Origin: CATJXY01 sp964623925
Lineage (GTDB): Bacteria > Bacillota_I > Bacilli_A > Erysipelotrichales > Erysipelotrichaceae
Length of the DNA: 32,995 bases
Direction of reading: 5' to 3'
Assembly (NCBI GenBank): GCA_964623925.1
Contig: CAZUVT010000004.1
Location: 1 to 32,995 of the forward strand
Part shown: piece by piece, positions 1 to 7,758 of the stretch
Position numbering within the stretch: the stretch's first letter is position 1
How the letters are laid out: each line of letters opens with the position of its first letter
Translations under genes and position numbers: made by a program
The notes under the pieces: model-generated
The model's input: the letters and a program-made list of their open reading frames with translations, nothing else
Told to the model about the DNA's origin: nothing
Databases searched by the model: none

Positions 1-74
1 ATTGATAAAAGACGATAAGTTCCTTTAAAAAAAGGTCAAAAGGTGGTATTATAATAAAGATTCGAGGTGATAAA

Positions 75-1007
75 ATGGCATCAATTGCATATGTGACCGA
101 TGGAAATATGATAGAGTTTCATCGATTGAATGGACATCGCACTATGAACTTCTGGCGACCGACGGCAAATAAAAGATTTGCGGATTTTAACCAGGGTGAT
201 GTGCTGTTCTTTTTGGCTAAGGGAACAGAACACGGCAGAAGAAGAGAAAAAGGAATCGTCGGGTTTGGGAGATTTGCCAAAGCTCATTCTATGAGTTTCT
301 CAAAGATGTGGAATACTTATGGAATTGAGAACGGATATGCGACTAAGGAAGAACTCTATGATGCCATACTCAAAGTTTCGAAAAGCGGAACGATACCGAA
401 GATGATGAATTGTCTCTATCTTGTGGATGTTGCCTTTTTCCAAGTGCCTATTTATCTGAGTGAAATTGGAATGAATATATCAAATCGGATCGAGAGCTAT
501 ATTTATTTAGATAAAGAAGATCCAAGTGTTACGGCAAAGATTCTGAAAATTGCGAATGAAAACAGCGGATTGGATATGTGGACCATGGCGTTGAGTGAAC
601 AGGATGATCATGACATTTTCCAAAAAGAAGAGATCCGTCATCAGCTATCTGTCATTTCGCAACAATGTGCTATCTCTTTGCATGCAGAAAAAGATAAGAG
701 AGCCCTTCAGAAAATTCGTAAAAATCATTTGGCGTTGAACGATGAAATCGAAAGCATAAAAGGAAGCAGGGAAGAGATGCTTTTATTGGAAGATGATTCT
801 GTGACAGTCCTTTTCCCGTTTGTTGCATCCACGAAAGATTATGAGAAGAGAAAACAGCTTTTGATCGGACATATCTGGACCTTCAATGAACAAGTTAAGT
901 TATGTGGTCTTTCGCTGCCTGTTTCGTATCGAATCTGTATGGATGAAGATCAAAAGAGTACAGAGGAGAATCTAAATCACATGATTTCTAATATTAAATC
1001 AAAATAA
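75..1007 (+). CDS. PUA/EVE-like domain protein of unknown function
   Basis: I do not recognise this 310-residue protein as a named family. Residues about 24-68 (NFWRP...FADFNQGDVLFF...GIVGFGRF) have the layout of PUA-superfamily domains of the EVE/ASCH kind and of the N-terminal recognition domain of some HNH endonucleases (FW-P...F..L.PGD.F.F...IVG.G.F). No HNH or other nuclease motif follows. Residues about 178-230 are charged and helical, possibly coiled coil. No signal peptide or membrane segment is visible, so it is probably cytoplasmic. A good ribosome site (GAGGTGAT, 64-71) fixes the start at 75. A TATAAT at 50-55 could be its -10 box, but I see no convincing -35. The gene ends 10 bases before mnmG and is probably cotranscribed with it. 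A role in reading a modified nucleic acid is inference only. Confidence 0.75.
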   Translation: MASIAYVTDGNMIEFHRLNGHRTMNFWRPTANKRFADFNQGDVLFFLAKGTEHGRRREKGIVGFGRFAKAHSMSFSKMWNTYGIENGYATKEELYDAILKVSKSGTIPKMMNCLYLVDVAFFQVPIYLSEIGMNISNRIESYIYLDKEDPSVTAKILKIANENSGLDMWTMALSEQDDHDIFQKEEIRHQLSVISQQCAISLHAEKDKRALQKIRKNHLALNDEIESIKGSREEMLLLEDDSVTVLFPFVASTKDYEKRKQLLIGHIWTFNEQVKLCGLSLPVSYRICMDEDQKSTEENLNHMISNIKSK

Positions 1008-1017
1008 GGAGAATCAC

Positions 1018-2889
1018 ATGTTTGATATCATTGTTGTAGGAGCGGGACATGCCGGAATTGAAGCTGCGCTTGCCTGTGCAAGACTGAAAATGCATACCGC
1101 CTTAATTACATATAAAGAAGAATCTATCGGCAAAATGCCATGTAATCCATCTGTCGGCGGACCGGCAAAAGGAATCGTAGTACGCGAAATCGATGCTTTA
1201 GGAGGACAGATGCCTAAAACAGCAGATGAAACTGCCCTTCAATTTAAAATGCTGAATACAACAAAGGGACCGGGCGTCCAATCTTTACGTGTGCAGTCAG
1301 ATAAAGTGGCTTACAGCAAAAAAATGATTGAGGTTATCCGCAAACAGGAGAACTTGGATCTGATCATCAATGAAGTGAGAGAAGTGAAGATTGAAGCTCA
1401 GATAGCAAAAGGCGTTATTTTAAAAGATGGGACTTTTTTGCCTTCAAGGATCGTAATCTTGACTACCGGAACTTATATGTCTTCTTTAGTTATGATCAGC
1501 TCAGATGTAACACCAAGCGGGCCGGATGGCGATCCAACCACCAATGAATTATCGCAAAGCTTAACCCGTGCGGGATTAAAGACTTTTCGATTGAAAACAG
1601 GCACTCCTCCAAGAGTTTTAAGTCGATCCATTGATTTCTCTAAGGTTCAGCTGGAACCGGGGACAAAGGATTTCTACAGCTTTTCTACCGAAACAAAAGA
1701 AATCTTGTCTTATGATCAGCAAGTTCCTTGTTATTTGACTTATACAAGTCCCAAAACCCATGAAATCATTAAGGCCAATCTTCATAAATCAAGCATGTAC
1801 TCCGGGGTTGTCAAAGGAGTAGGTCCCCGCTATTGCCCGTCTATCGAAGATAAGATCGTTCGCTTTGCGGATAAAGAAAGACATCAGATCTTTTTAGAAC
1901 CCGAAAGTCTGTCTATGGATACAACTTATATTCAGGGCTTCTCAACCAGTCTTCCAAAGGATGTACAGGAAGAGATGGTTCACAGTCTGCCGGGATTGGA
2001 AAATGCGATTATCAAGAAATATGCTTATGCCATTGAATATGACGCAATTGATCCGATTCAGCTCAAGCCGACATTGGAAACAAAAATCGTTGAAAATTTA
2101 TTTTGTGCCGGACAGATCAACGGAACAAGCGGTTATGAAGAAGCGGCGGGTCAGGGGATCATGGCGGGAATCAATGCCGTATTGAAGCTGCAGGGGAAAG
2201 AAGGACTCGTATTAAGAAGAGATGAAGCCTACATCGGAGTCATGATCGATGATCTTGTCACCAAAGGAACTTTAGAACCGTATCGTCTTTTGACATCCCG
2301 TGCTGAATTCAGATTATTGTTGAGACACGATAATGCTGATCAACGGTTAATGAAGTATGCTCATGAAATCGGTCTTGTTTGTGATGAACGATATGAGAAG
2401 TTCCTGAACAAATGTGAATCAATCGAAAATTTGAAGGAAGGCTTCAGAAACACTCGATTTACCATGAAAGATCGTGTCAATGAATATCTGAAGTCTCTGG
2501 AATACGGAACTTTGAACGAAGGAATCACTGCCTATGAGCTGCTTAAGCGTCCACATGTAAGTGTTGTAGGATTAAAAGAATACCTTCCTTTTGAATTCTC
2601 TGAAGAAGAAGGAAGACAGGCTGAAATCGAAATCAAATATGAAGGATATATCAGCAAAGCCAAAAAAGAAGCAGAAAGATTAGCGTCGATGGAAAAACTC
2701 CTTCTTCCGGAAGATATCGATTATGGTGATGTCATTCAGTTGTCGTTAGAAGGAAGACAAAAGCTGATCAAATATAAACCGAGAACGATTGGACAGGCTT
2801 CCAGAATATCAGGAGTAAATCCGGCTGATATCAGCGTTTTGGCAATTTATTTGGAACAAAGAAGACGAATGAAAAAAATGGATTGCTAA
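1018..2889 (+). CDS. mnmG: tRNA uridine-5-carboxymethylaminomethyl(34) synthesis enzyme MnmG
   Basis: MnmG (GidA) works with the GTPase MnmE to modify the wobble uridine (U34) of tRNAs, using FAD and a methylene-tetrahydrofolate carbon, in the cytoplasm. The 623 residues match the usual full length. The FAD-binding GAGHAG (residues 8-13) opens the protein. Both family signatures are present: GPRYCPSIEDK in the middle and AGQINGTSGYEEAAGQG later. The C-terminal helical domain, which contacts MnmE and tRNA, is intact. The ribosome site AAGGAG sits in the gap after the upstream PUA-like gene, so the two probably share a transcript. mnmE (usually near mnmG) is not in this window. Confidence 0.97.
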   Translation: MFDIIVVGAGHAGIEAALACARLKMHTALITYKEESIGKMPCNPSVGGPAKGIVVREIDALGGQMPKTADETALQFKMLNTTKGPGVQSLRVQSDKVAYSKKMIEVIRKQENLDLIINEVREVKIEAQIAKGVILKDGTFLPSRIVILTTGTYMSSLVMISSDVTPSGPDGDPTTNELSQSLTRAGLKTFRLKTGTPPRVLSRSIDFSKVQLEPGTKDFYSFSTETKEILSYDQQVPCYLTYTSPKTHEIIKANLHKSSMYSGVVKGVGPRYCPSIEDKIVRFADKERHQIFLEPESLSMDTTYIQGFSTSLPKDVQEEMVHSLPGLENAIIKKYAYAIEYDAIDPIQLKPTLETKIVENLFCAGQINGTSGYEEAAGQGIMAGINAVLKLQGKEGLVLRRDEAYIGVMIDDLVTKGTLEPYRLLTSRAEFRLLLRHDNADQRLMKYAHEIGLVCDERYEKFLNKCESIENLKEGFRNTRFTMKDRVNEYLKSLEYGTLNEGITAYELLKRPHVSVVGLKEYLPFEFSEEEGRQAEIEIKYEGYISKAKKEAERLASMEKLLLPEDIDYGDVIQLSLEGRQKLIKYKPRTIGQASRISGVNPADISVLAIYLEQRRRMKKMDC

Positions 2890-2895
2890 ACAGAT

Positions 2896-2917
2896 AGTTG
2901 AATGATGAGATTCAACT
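2896..2917 (+). terminator. weak hairpin after mnmG
   Basis: Seven-base arms AGTTGAA/TTCAACT with an 8-base loop lie just after the mnmG stop. The following bases (TCTGATTTAG) are only moderately T-rich, so termination would be partial at best. Confidence 0.35.
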
Positions 2918-2945
2918 TCTGATTTAGTTCAATTTATAAAAAAAA

Positions 2946-2954
2946 TGGTATACT
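2946..2954 (+). promoter_or_regulatory. extended -10 promoter element for the XRE gene
   Basis: TGG followed by TATACT forms an extended -10 box 36 bases before the start codon of the XRE gene. A clear -35 box is absent, which extended -10 promoters can tolerate. Confidence 0.4.
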
Positions 2955-2989
2955 TGAATTAAGCAGAAACTTAAAAGCGAGGAACAGTT

Positions 2990-4306
2990 ATGAATGATAT
3001 GGGAGTGTTTATTACAAAACTTAGAAAAGATAAAAATATGACACAGGCACAGGTCGCTGAGAAACTGGATGTGACTTATCAGGCTGTCAGCAAGTGGGAA
3101 AGAGGGGAATCTATGCCGGATATCACTTTACTGCCTGCCATTGCCGATCTGTTCGGGGTTTCAATTGATGAATTGGTTCGCGGCGCTTTTCAGGAAAAAG
3201 AACAGGATAAGATCGAGTTTGTTAAAGAACTTGCCCAGGAAGAAATTGAAGAGGAACAGAAAACAGAAGAAAAGTCTGAAGAAAAAGAGGAAGATGATAA
3301 TTATTTCATCAACTTTGAATTTGATGGTTCTTTTGTGGATCTGATTGATAAGATTGCCCCGATCGTAAAACCGGTAAAATTGGAAAAAGTCCTGCGGGAC
3401 GCTGTAGACCGTGTCAACAAGAGTACAGAAGAGGTCAAGAGAACCTGGAAATCGCAGTCAAAGCGCTTTTATCCCTATTTCTCTCCGGAAGATCTGACAA
3501 GAATGGTCCTCAGCGACTACATTGATGATTATGAAGAGATGATTCCTTTTTTGAACAGTGAACAAAAAGATCAAGTGTTAAATAAGATCCTTCAGCAGAA
3601 AGAATTCAATAACCTTGATGCACTGGTTCCTTTCTTCAACAGTGAACAAAAGGAACGACTTGTCCAAGTTTTAATTGATGAAGAAGAAACGGAATATCTG
3701 GAAGATATCCTTCCTCTTTTGAACGGTTATGCCAAAACTATGATCATTCAATATTTAATTGAGAAAGATGAGTATGATTTAGACAATATCCCGCTTTTGA
3801 ACGGCGAACAAAAAGAAATGGTGATCGATCATCTAATTCAAAAACAGGAATTTGATGATTTGGAAGAGATCATGCCGTTTTTAAACAGTGAGCAGAAAAC
3901 CAGAATTCTTAAAGCGGCGCTGGATGCCGGTTTCGAAGAGATCGAAGAGATCATGCCTTTTTTAAATAATGAACAGAAGGATCTTTTGATTCAGACTCTG
4001 ATTCATAAAGATGGAATTGATTTCGCAGAAATAATTCCGTTCTTGAATCAGCAGCAAAAAGATTCCGTTGTAGAATATATCTTAAACCATGATCCTGAAA
4101 GTATTATCGATTATTGTCCTTATTTGAATAGTTCTCAAATCGAGGCGATCGTAGAAGCGTATCTTGCCTCTCCTTTTGATGGCGTCGGAGAACTCTTCTG
4201 CTTTTTGAGCAAAGTACAACTCAATCGATTGGCTCAATTCTTCATTCAGGATGAAATGATTAATGAATTGAATGATTTATGGCATTATATCAGGAAAAAT
4301 CGATAG
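2990..4306 (+). CDS. XRE-family regulator with C-terminal FLNxEQK repeat domain
   Basis: Residues about 5-63 are a typical XRE/HTH_3 DNA-binding domain (LRKDKNMTQAQVAEKLDVTYQ...VSKWERGE...PDITLLPAIADLF). A strongly acidic linker (about 69-104) follows, then a helical region. From about residue 160 to the end come roughly ten repeats of 27-28 residues with the core PFLNSEQK, each likely a helical hairpin and together a solenoid. At 438 residues it is far longer than simple XRE repressors, and there is no membrane segment. The solenoid probably binds a protein or senses a signal, but nothing shows the ligand. The gene is monocistronic: it has its own -10 element and a strong terminator immediately after the stop. 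The neighbouring CDF exporter has its own promoter, so regulation of that gene is possible but unproven. Confidence 0.85.
   Translation: MNDMGVFITKLRKDKNMTQAQVAEKLDVTYQAVSKWERGESMPDITLLPAIADLFGVSIDELVRGAFQEKEQDKIEFVKELAQEEIEEEQKTEEKSEEKEEDDNYFINFEFDGSFVDLIDKIAPIVKPVKLEKVLRDAVDRVNKSTEEVKRTWKSQSKRFYPYFSPEDLTRMVLSDYIDDYEEMIPFLNSEQKDQVLNKILQQKEFNNLDALVPFFNSEQKERLVQVLIDEEETEYLEDILPLLNGYAKTMIIQYLIEKDEYDLDNIPLLNGEQKEMVIDHLIQKQEFDDLEEIMPFLNSEQKTRILKAALDAGFEEIEEIMPFLNNEQKDLLIQTLIHKDGIDFAEIIPFLNQQQKDSVVEYILNHDPESIIDYCPYLNSSQIEAIVEAYLASPFDGVGELFCFLSKVQLNRLAQFFIQDEMINELNDLWHYIRKNR
3539..4288 (+). repeat. coding tandem repeats, about nine clear 27-28 residue units
   Basis: The encoded units start MIPFLNSEQK, LVPFFNSEQK, ILPLLNGYAK, IPLLNGEQK, IMPFLNSEQK, IMPFLNNEQK, IIPFLNQQQK, YCPYLNSSQI and LFCFLSKVQL. 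A more divergent unit (YPYFSPEDLTRMVL) precedes them. The units have diverged at DNA level, so this is an old protein repeat and not a fresh microsatellite-like expansion. Confidence 0.85.
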
Positions 4307-4310
4307 AAAC

Positions 4311-4353
4311 AAAAAGATGGAGTCAACTTTATTATTTGATTCTGTCTTTTTTT
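4311..4353 (+). terminator. intrinsic terminator of the XRE gene
   Basis: Sixteen-base arms (4311-4326 and 4336-4351) pair throughout with three G-U wobbles, and the 3' arm runs into a T-tract. It begins 5 bases after the stop codon. Confidence 0.8.
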
Positions 4354-4731
4354 GAATGTTAGGAGAGATTTAAACCGAAATAACGAATTTATTCTAAACT
4401 GAATGGGAAATATGGTGATAAAAAAAGAGGGTTATTCATCATAGTTAAAAGAACTCTGCCGATGAAAATAAACCATTGATGCTATCTGCTTTCTAAAGGG
4501 TACATCGGAAAGATAGAGATGCTGCTTAATAATTAAATTATTATATAAATACTTTGTACGAAGAATATGAATTGCATAAAATAGGAGTTGAATTCATGTT
4601 TTTTTGCGGATTAAGGGTCAAAATTAAACGAATCGTGCATATTATAGTTAAAATATATACAAAAGTTGAGTTATGCAGAGATTAAAATGATAAAAAAATA
4701 ATATAGTAAAATTGAAAGAGATCATAATTTT
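4354..4731. other. intergenic stretch without recognised gene
   Basis: This AT-rich stretch separates the XRE terminator from the CDF promoter. I find no ORF with a credible ribosome site and no tRNA. A partial hairpin is possible between CTTTC and GAAAG near 4490-4520, but it matches no riboswitch class I know. Confidence 0.5.
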
Positions 4732-4761
4732 ATGACAGAAAAGCTCGACTTGTGATATAAT
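4732..4761 (+). promoter_or_regulatory. promoter of the CDF transporter gene
   Basis: ATGACA (4732-4737) is a five-of-six match to the -35 box. It is followed after 18 bases by TATAAT (4756-4761), which is itself preceded by TGA to make an extended -10. The start codon lies 26 bases downstream. Confidence 0.65.
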
Positions 4762-4787
4762 CATAAAATGATTTCGGAGGGGATAAA

Positions 4788-5957
4788 ATGACTGAATTTT
4801 TAATACGAAAATTTATCAAAGATTCTGAAAATGTAAAAGACTCAAAGGTAAGAGAAAGATATGGGACGCTATCCAGTGTGACAGGAATATGCTGCAACAT
4901 CCTTCTTTTTATTATTAAGTTCATTATGGGAACATTAAGCAATTCCGTTGCAATCGTCAGCGATGCCTTCAATAATCTGTCAGATTGTTTGAGCTGCTTG
5001 ATTACTTTGGCAGGATATAAGCTTTCAGCACAGCCGGCCGATAAAGATCATCCTTTTGGACATGGTCGGTTGGAATACTTATCCAGTCTTGTTATTGCTG
5101 TGATCATTGTATTTGTTGGATTAGAATTTCTGAAGACTTCAGCAGAAAAGCTGATGCATCCTGAACCTGTCGTATTCAAGGAAGTTGCAGTAGCAGCGTT
5201 GATTGCTTCGATCGGTTTAAAAGTATGGATGTATTCCTTTAATACAAAGCTGGGCAATAAAATCAATTCTTCTACGATGCTTGCAACTGCAACAGACAGT
5301 CTCAGCGATAGTATTACGACAGGAGTTACTCTGATTTCTTTGTTTTCAGCGCTTGTCACAGACTTTCCTGTAGATGGAATCATCGGCATCATCGTCAGTT
5401 TTTTGATTTTGAAAGCGGCCTGGGATATCATGAAAGATACGATTGATACGCTTTTGGGAAAACCGGCTGATGAAGAGACCGTACAGGCCATGATGGATAT
5501 CGTTTATTCTTTCGATGAGATCCTGGGCGTCCACGATTTGATCGTTCATAACTATGGACCGGGAAAGATGATGGCTTCTTTGCATGCAGAAGTGAGTGCA
5601 GGTCAGAATATTATGGTCGCTCATGATAAAATTGATCTCATTGAGAAGAAATTGTATGAAGAACTTCATATCATGACCGTCATTCATATGGATCCAATCG
5701 AAACAGACAACGCGGTCTTAGAAAGTCACCGTGAATTGATCGTTGGCATCTTAAATAGTATCGATTCGAATTTAAGCATGCATGATTTCAGAATGGTTTC
5801 CGGAGACTCTCATACAAATCTGATATTTGATGTTGTCGTTCCTTATGACTTTAAGGAATCAGGTAGTCAATTGAAAAAGAGAATCGATGATCTTCTGCAC
5901 GAAAAACATCCAAATCTGTATACAGTAATCACGTTTGATACGATGTTTTATGAATAA
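4788..5957 (+). CDS. cation diffusion facilitator transporter, probably manganese exporter
   Basis: This is a CDF-family membrane antiporter exporting a divalent metal in exchange for protons. It has about six membrane segments between residues 32 and 215, then a cytoplasmic dimerisation domain that is longer than usual (389 residues in total, against about 300 for FieF). The metal-site residues can be read directly: N62-x3-D66 in the second segment and D170-x3-D174 in the fifth. Zinc CDFs have H-x3-D and FieF has D-x3-D, whereas an N-x3-D plus D-x3-D pair is the pattern of manganese CDFs such as MntE. The DHPFGHGR loop (residues 87-94) is conserved. The ribosome site GGAGGGGAT supports the start at 4788. 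The gene stands alone with its own promoter. Metal specificity is inferred. Confidence 0.9.
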   Translation: MTEFLIRKFIKDSENVKDSKVRERYGTLSSVTGICCNILLFIIKFIMGTLSNSVAIVSDAFNNLSDCLSCLITLAGYKLSAQPADKDHPFGHGRLEYLSSLVIAVIIVFVGLEFLKTSAEKLMHPEPVVFKEVAVAALIASIGLKVWMYSFNTKLGNKINSSTMLATATDSLSDSITTGVTLISLFSALVTDFPVDGIIGIIVSFLILKAAWDIMKDTIDTLLGKPADEETVQAMMDIVYSFDEILGVHDLIVHNYGPGKMMASLHAEVSAGQNIMVAHDKIDLIEKKLYEELHIMTVIHMDPIETDNAVLESHRELIVGILNSIDSNLSMHDFRMVSGDSHTNLIFDVVVPYDFKESGSQLKKRIDDLLHEKHPNLYTVITFDTMFYE

Positions 5958-6079
5958 CAATTCAAAAAATATTAAAAACAAGCAAAAGTTAATAATGGTT
6001 CTCATTATATTTATATTTAAATAATCCTAAGATAAAAGTATAGAATAAAATTCAAGATGATGTGAAGAGGTAAGATATT

Positions 6080-7009
6080 ATGATTATGCAAAATATTCTT
6101 GAAGCAATCGGAAATACACCGGTAATTCGGTTAAATCACATGACTGATGAGGACGATGCAGAAATTTTGGTTAAATTCGAAGGGCTAAATGTCGGAGGAT
6201 CGATCAAGACAAGAACGGCGGCAAGGATGATCGAAGAAGCTGAAGCATCCGGATCAATCAATTCCGATTCTTTGATCGTAGAGGCGACAAGCGGGAATCA
6301 AGGGATCGGGTTGTCTCTTGTTGCCGCAGTAAAAGGGTATAAAGTCTGTATCGTCATGCCGGATTCAGTCAGTGAAGAGAGAAGAAAGTTGATCCGGCAT
6401 TATGGGGCAGAAGTTGTTTTAGTTCATGATAAAGGGAATATCGGAGAATGTATAGAAGAATGTCTTCGCGTGGTAGAAACCATTAAAAAGGAAAGAGGCA
6501 ATATTTTTGTTCCGCGTCAATTCGAAAATCAAGCCAATGTGGCGGTCCATAAAGAAAATACCGGAAGAGAATTAATCGAACAGATCCAAAAGCCTATTCA
6601 TGGTTTCTGTTCGGGAATCGGAACAGGCGGAACGATTACGGGCATCTCCGAAGCAATCAAAGAAGTTTATCCCGATGCAGAAGTATGGGCAGTGGAACCG
6701 GAGAATGCAGCAATCCTGGCCGATAAGGAAATTAAGACACATATTCAGATGGGAATCGGGGATGGAATCATTCCTCCTATCTTGAATCAAAAGATCATTG
6801 ACCGCTTGTGTATGATATCGGATGAAGAAGCGGTTCAGACCGCTCGCGAATTATCATTAAAAGAAGGAATTCTTTGCGGAATTTCCAGTGGAACTAATGT
6901 GGCAGCTGCCAAGAAAATGGCAAAAAAACTGGGAAAAGGAAAAACCGTAGTTACGATCCTTCCGGACACGGCAGAACGATACTTTTCAACTCCGTTATTT
7001 AAAGAATAA
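6080..7009 (+). CDS. cysteine synthase family PLP-dependent enzyme
   Basis: This is a fold-type II PLP enzyme related to O-acetylserine sulfhydrylase and cystathionine beta-synthase, expected to make cysteine or a related beta-substituted alanine in the cytoplasm. The start GNTPVIRLNH, the PLP lysine K43 in GGSIKTR, the substrate loop TSGNQ (70-74), the phosphate loop GTGGTITG and the C-terminal GISSGTN are all present. The 309 residues match the family. Two positions depart from the textbook enzyme: the loop is TSGNQ and not TSGNT, and KTR replaces KDR after the lysine. These may mark a clostridial-type subfamily with another substrate. It is monocistronic with a terminator directly after the stop. 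GAGG at about 6066 supports the ATG at 6080; the ATG at 6086 is an alternative. Confidence 0.88.
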   Translation: MIMQNILEAIGNTPVIRLNHMTDEDDAEILVKFEGLNVGGSIKTRTAARMIEEAEASGSINSDSLIVEATSGNQGIGLSLVAAVKGYKVCIVMPDSVSEERRKLIRHYGAEVVLVHDKGNIGECIEECLRVVETIKKERGNIFVPRQFENQANVAVHKENTGRELIEQIQKPIHGFCSGIGTGGTITGISEAIKEVYPDAEVWAVEPENAAILADKEIKTHIQMGIGDGIIPPILNQKIIDRLCMISDEEAVQTARELSLKEGILCGISSGTNVAAAKKMAKKLGKGKTVVTILPDTAERYFSTPLFKE

Positions 7010-7034
7010 AACATAGAGTTAACTTTATGTTTTT
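7008..7034 (+). terminator. intrinsic terminator overlapping the stop of the cysteine synthase gene
   Basis: Arms AAAACATA/TATGTTTT (7008-7015, 7026-7033) enclose a further self-complementary AGTTAACT, and the 3' arm ends in a short T-run. Confidence 0.6.
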
Positions 7035-7101
7035 GGATGAATAATCGGGAATTCGAAAAAATCAAAGGAATAATCATGTTTTATTTCAGAAATAGTAAAC
7101 T

Positions 7102-7145
7102 AAAAAAGAATCTTCACATCCATCAACATGCAAAGATTCTTTTTT
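7102..7145. terminator. bidirectional terminator between convergent genes
   Basis: The 13-base arms AAAAAAGAATCTT (7102-7114) and AAGATTCTTTTTT-like (7133-7145) flank an 18-base loop. T-tracts are available on both strands, serving the cysteine synthase gene and the convergent nitroreductase gene. Confidence 0.75.
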
Positions 7146-7146
7146 A

Positions 7147-7650
7147 TCAGCGATAATAAGTGACTTTTTCAGGATCGAAACGGTCATTTGGTTCTTTTTC
7201 TTCACCCGGGTATCCGATTGCGATCATGCCGGTCGGATAATAATTCTCGGGAAGAGAAAGCAATCTTCTTGTGTTAACAACGCGGTCCTCATTATCAGCG
7301 ATGCCACACCAGCAGCAGCCTAAATCTAACTCGACGGCAGTCAATAAAATGTTTTCAATGGCAGCTGCCGTATCTGTACAGATATATTCCTTTGATGGAG
7401 TTACATTCAGGTCACCGGAAACGATGATGGCACAGCCGGCATCCTTCACCATCGATGTATAAGGGGAAACCTCGGTTGCCAGACGCGCCAGCAAGACCTT
7501 ATCCGTAACAACAGCAAATCGCCACTCCTGTCTGTTTTTAGCAGTAGGTGCATTCATGGCCGATTTAAGTAATGCAATGATTTTTTCTTCTTCAATAGGC
7601 TTATCTTGATATTTGCGAATCGATCTTCTTTTATTAATTGTATTGATCAT
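7147..7650 (-). CDS. small nitroreductase-family protein
   Basis: This 167-residue protein belongs to the FMN-dependent nitroreductase family. The N-terminal RRSIRKYQDKPI and the APTAKNRQEWRF segment are the FMN-contacting motifs, the middle carries the AIENILLTAVELDLGCCWCG helix, and the C-terminal part has the usual IAIGYPGEEKEP. It is at the short end of the family, which often runs 170-220 residues. It has no signal peptide and so is cytoplasmic. Substrate cannot be inferred; nitroaromatics, quinones or flavin reduction are all possible. An AGGAGG site on the minus strand supports the start at 7650. It diverges from gpmI and probably has its own promoter. Confidence 0.88.
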   Translation of the reverse strand: MINTINKRRSIRKYQDKPIEEEKIIALLKSAMNAPTAKNRQEWRFAVVTDKVLLARLATEVSPYTSMVKDAGCAIIVSGDLNVTPSKEYICTDTAAAIENILLTAVELDLGCCWCGIADNEDRVVNTRRLLSLPENYYPTGMIAIGYPGEEKEPNDRFDPEKVTYYR

Positions 7651-7704
7651 ATTTCTTCCTCCTGATCATATTATATCAAAACTAGAGAAAAAATAGGGAA
7701 ATTA

Positions 7705-7733
7705 ATGAAAAAAACTTTGTTTCGTGATATATT
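7705..7733 (+). promoter_or_regulatory. gpmI promoter
   Basis: ATGAAA (7705-7710) and TATATT (7728-7733) are 17 bases apart, with TGA immediately before the -10 box. gpmI starts 26 bases downstream. Confidence 0.5.
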
Positions 7734-7758
7734 AATAAGGGAATAAGGAGGAAATCTT

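Noticed and set aside
4354..4731. manganese (yybP-ykoY) riboswitch before the CDF gene
   Set aside because: The conserved loop sequences of that class are absent, and the promoter at 4732-4761 lies downstream of the stretch.
5958..6079. T-box or other riboswitch before the cysteine synthase gene
   Set aside because: No T-box antiterminator motif (TGGnACCGCG-like) and no S-box elements; only a weak 6-base hairpin.
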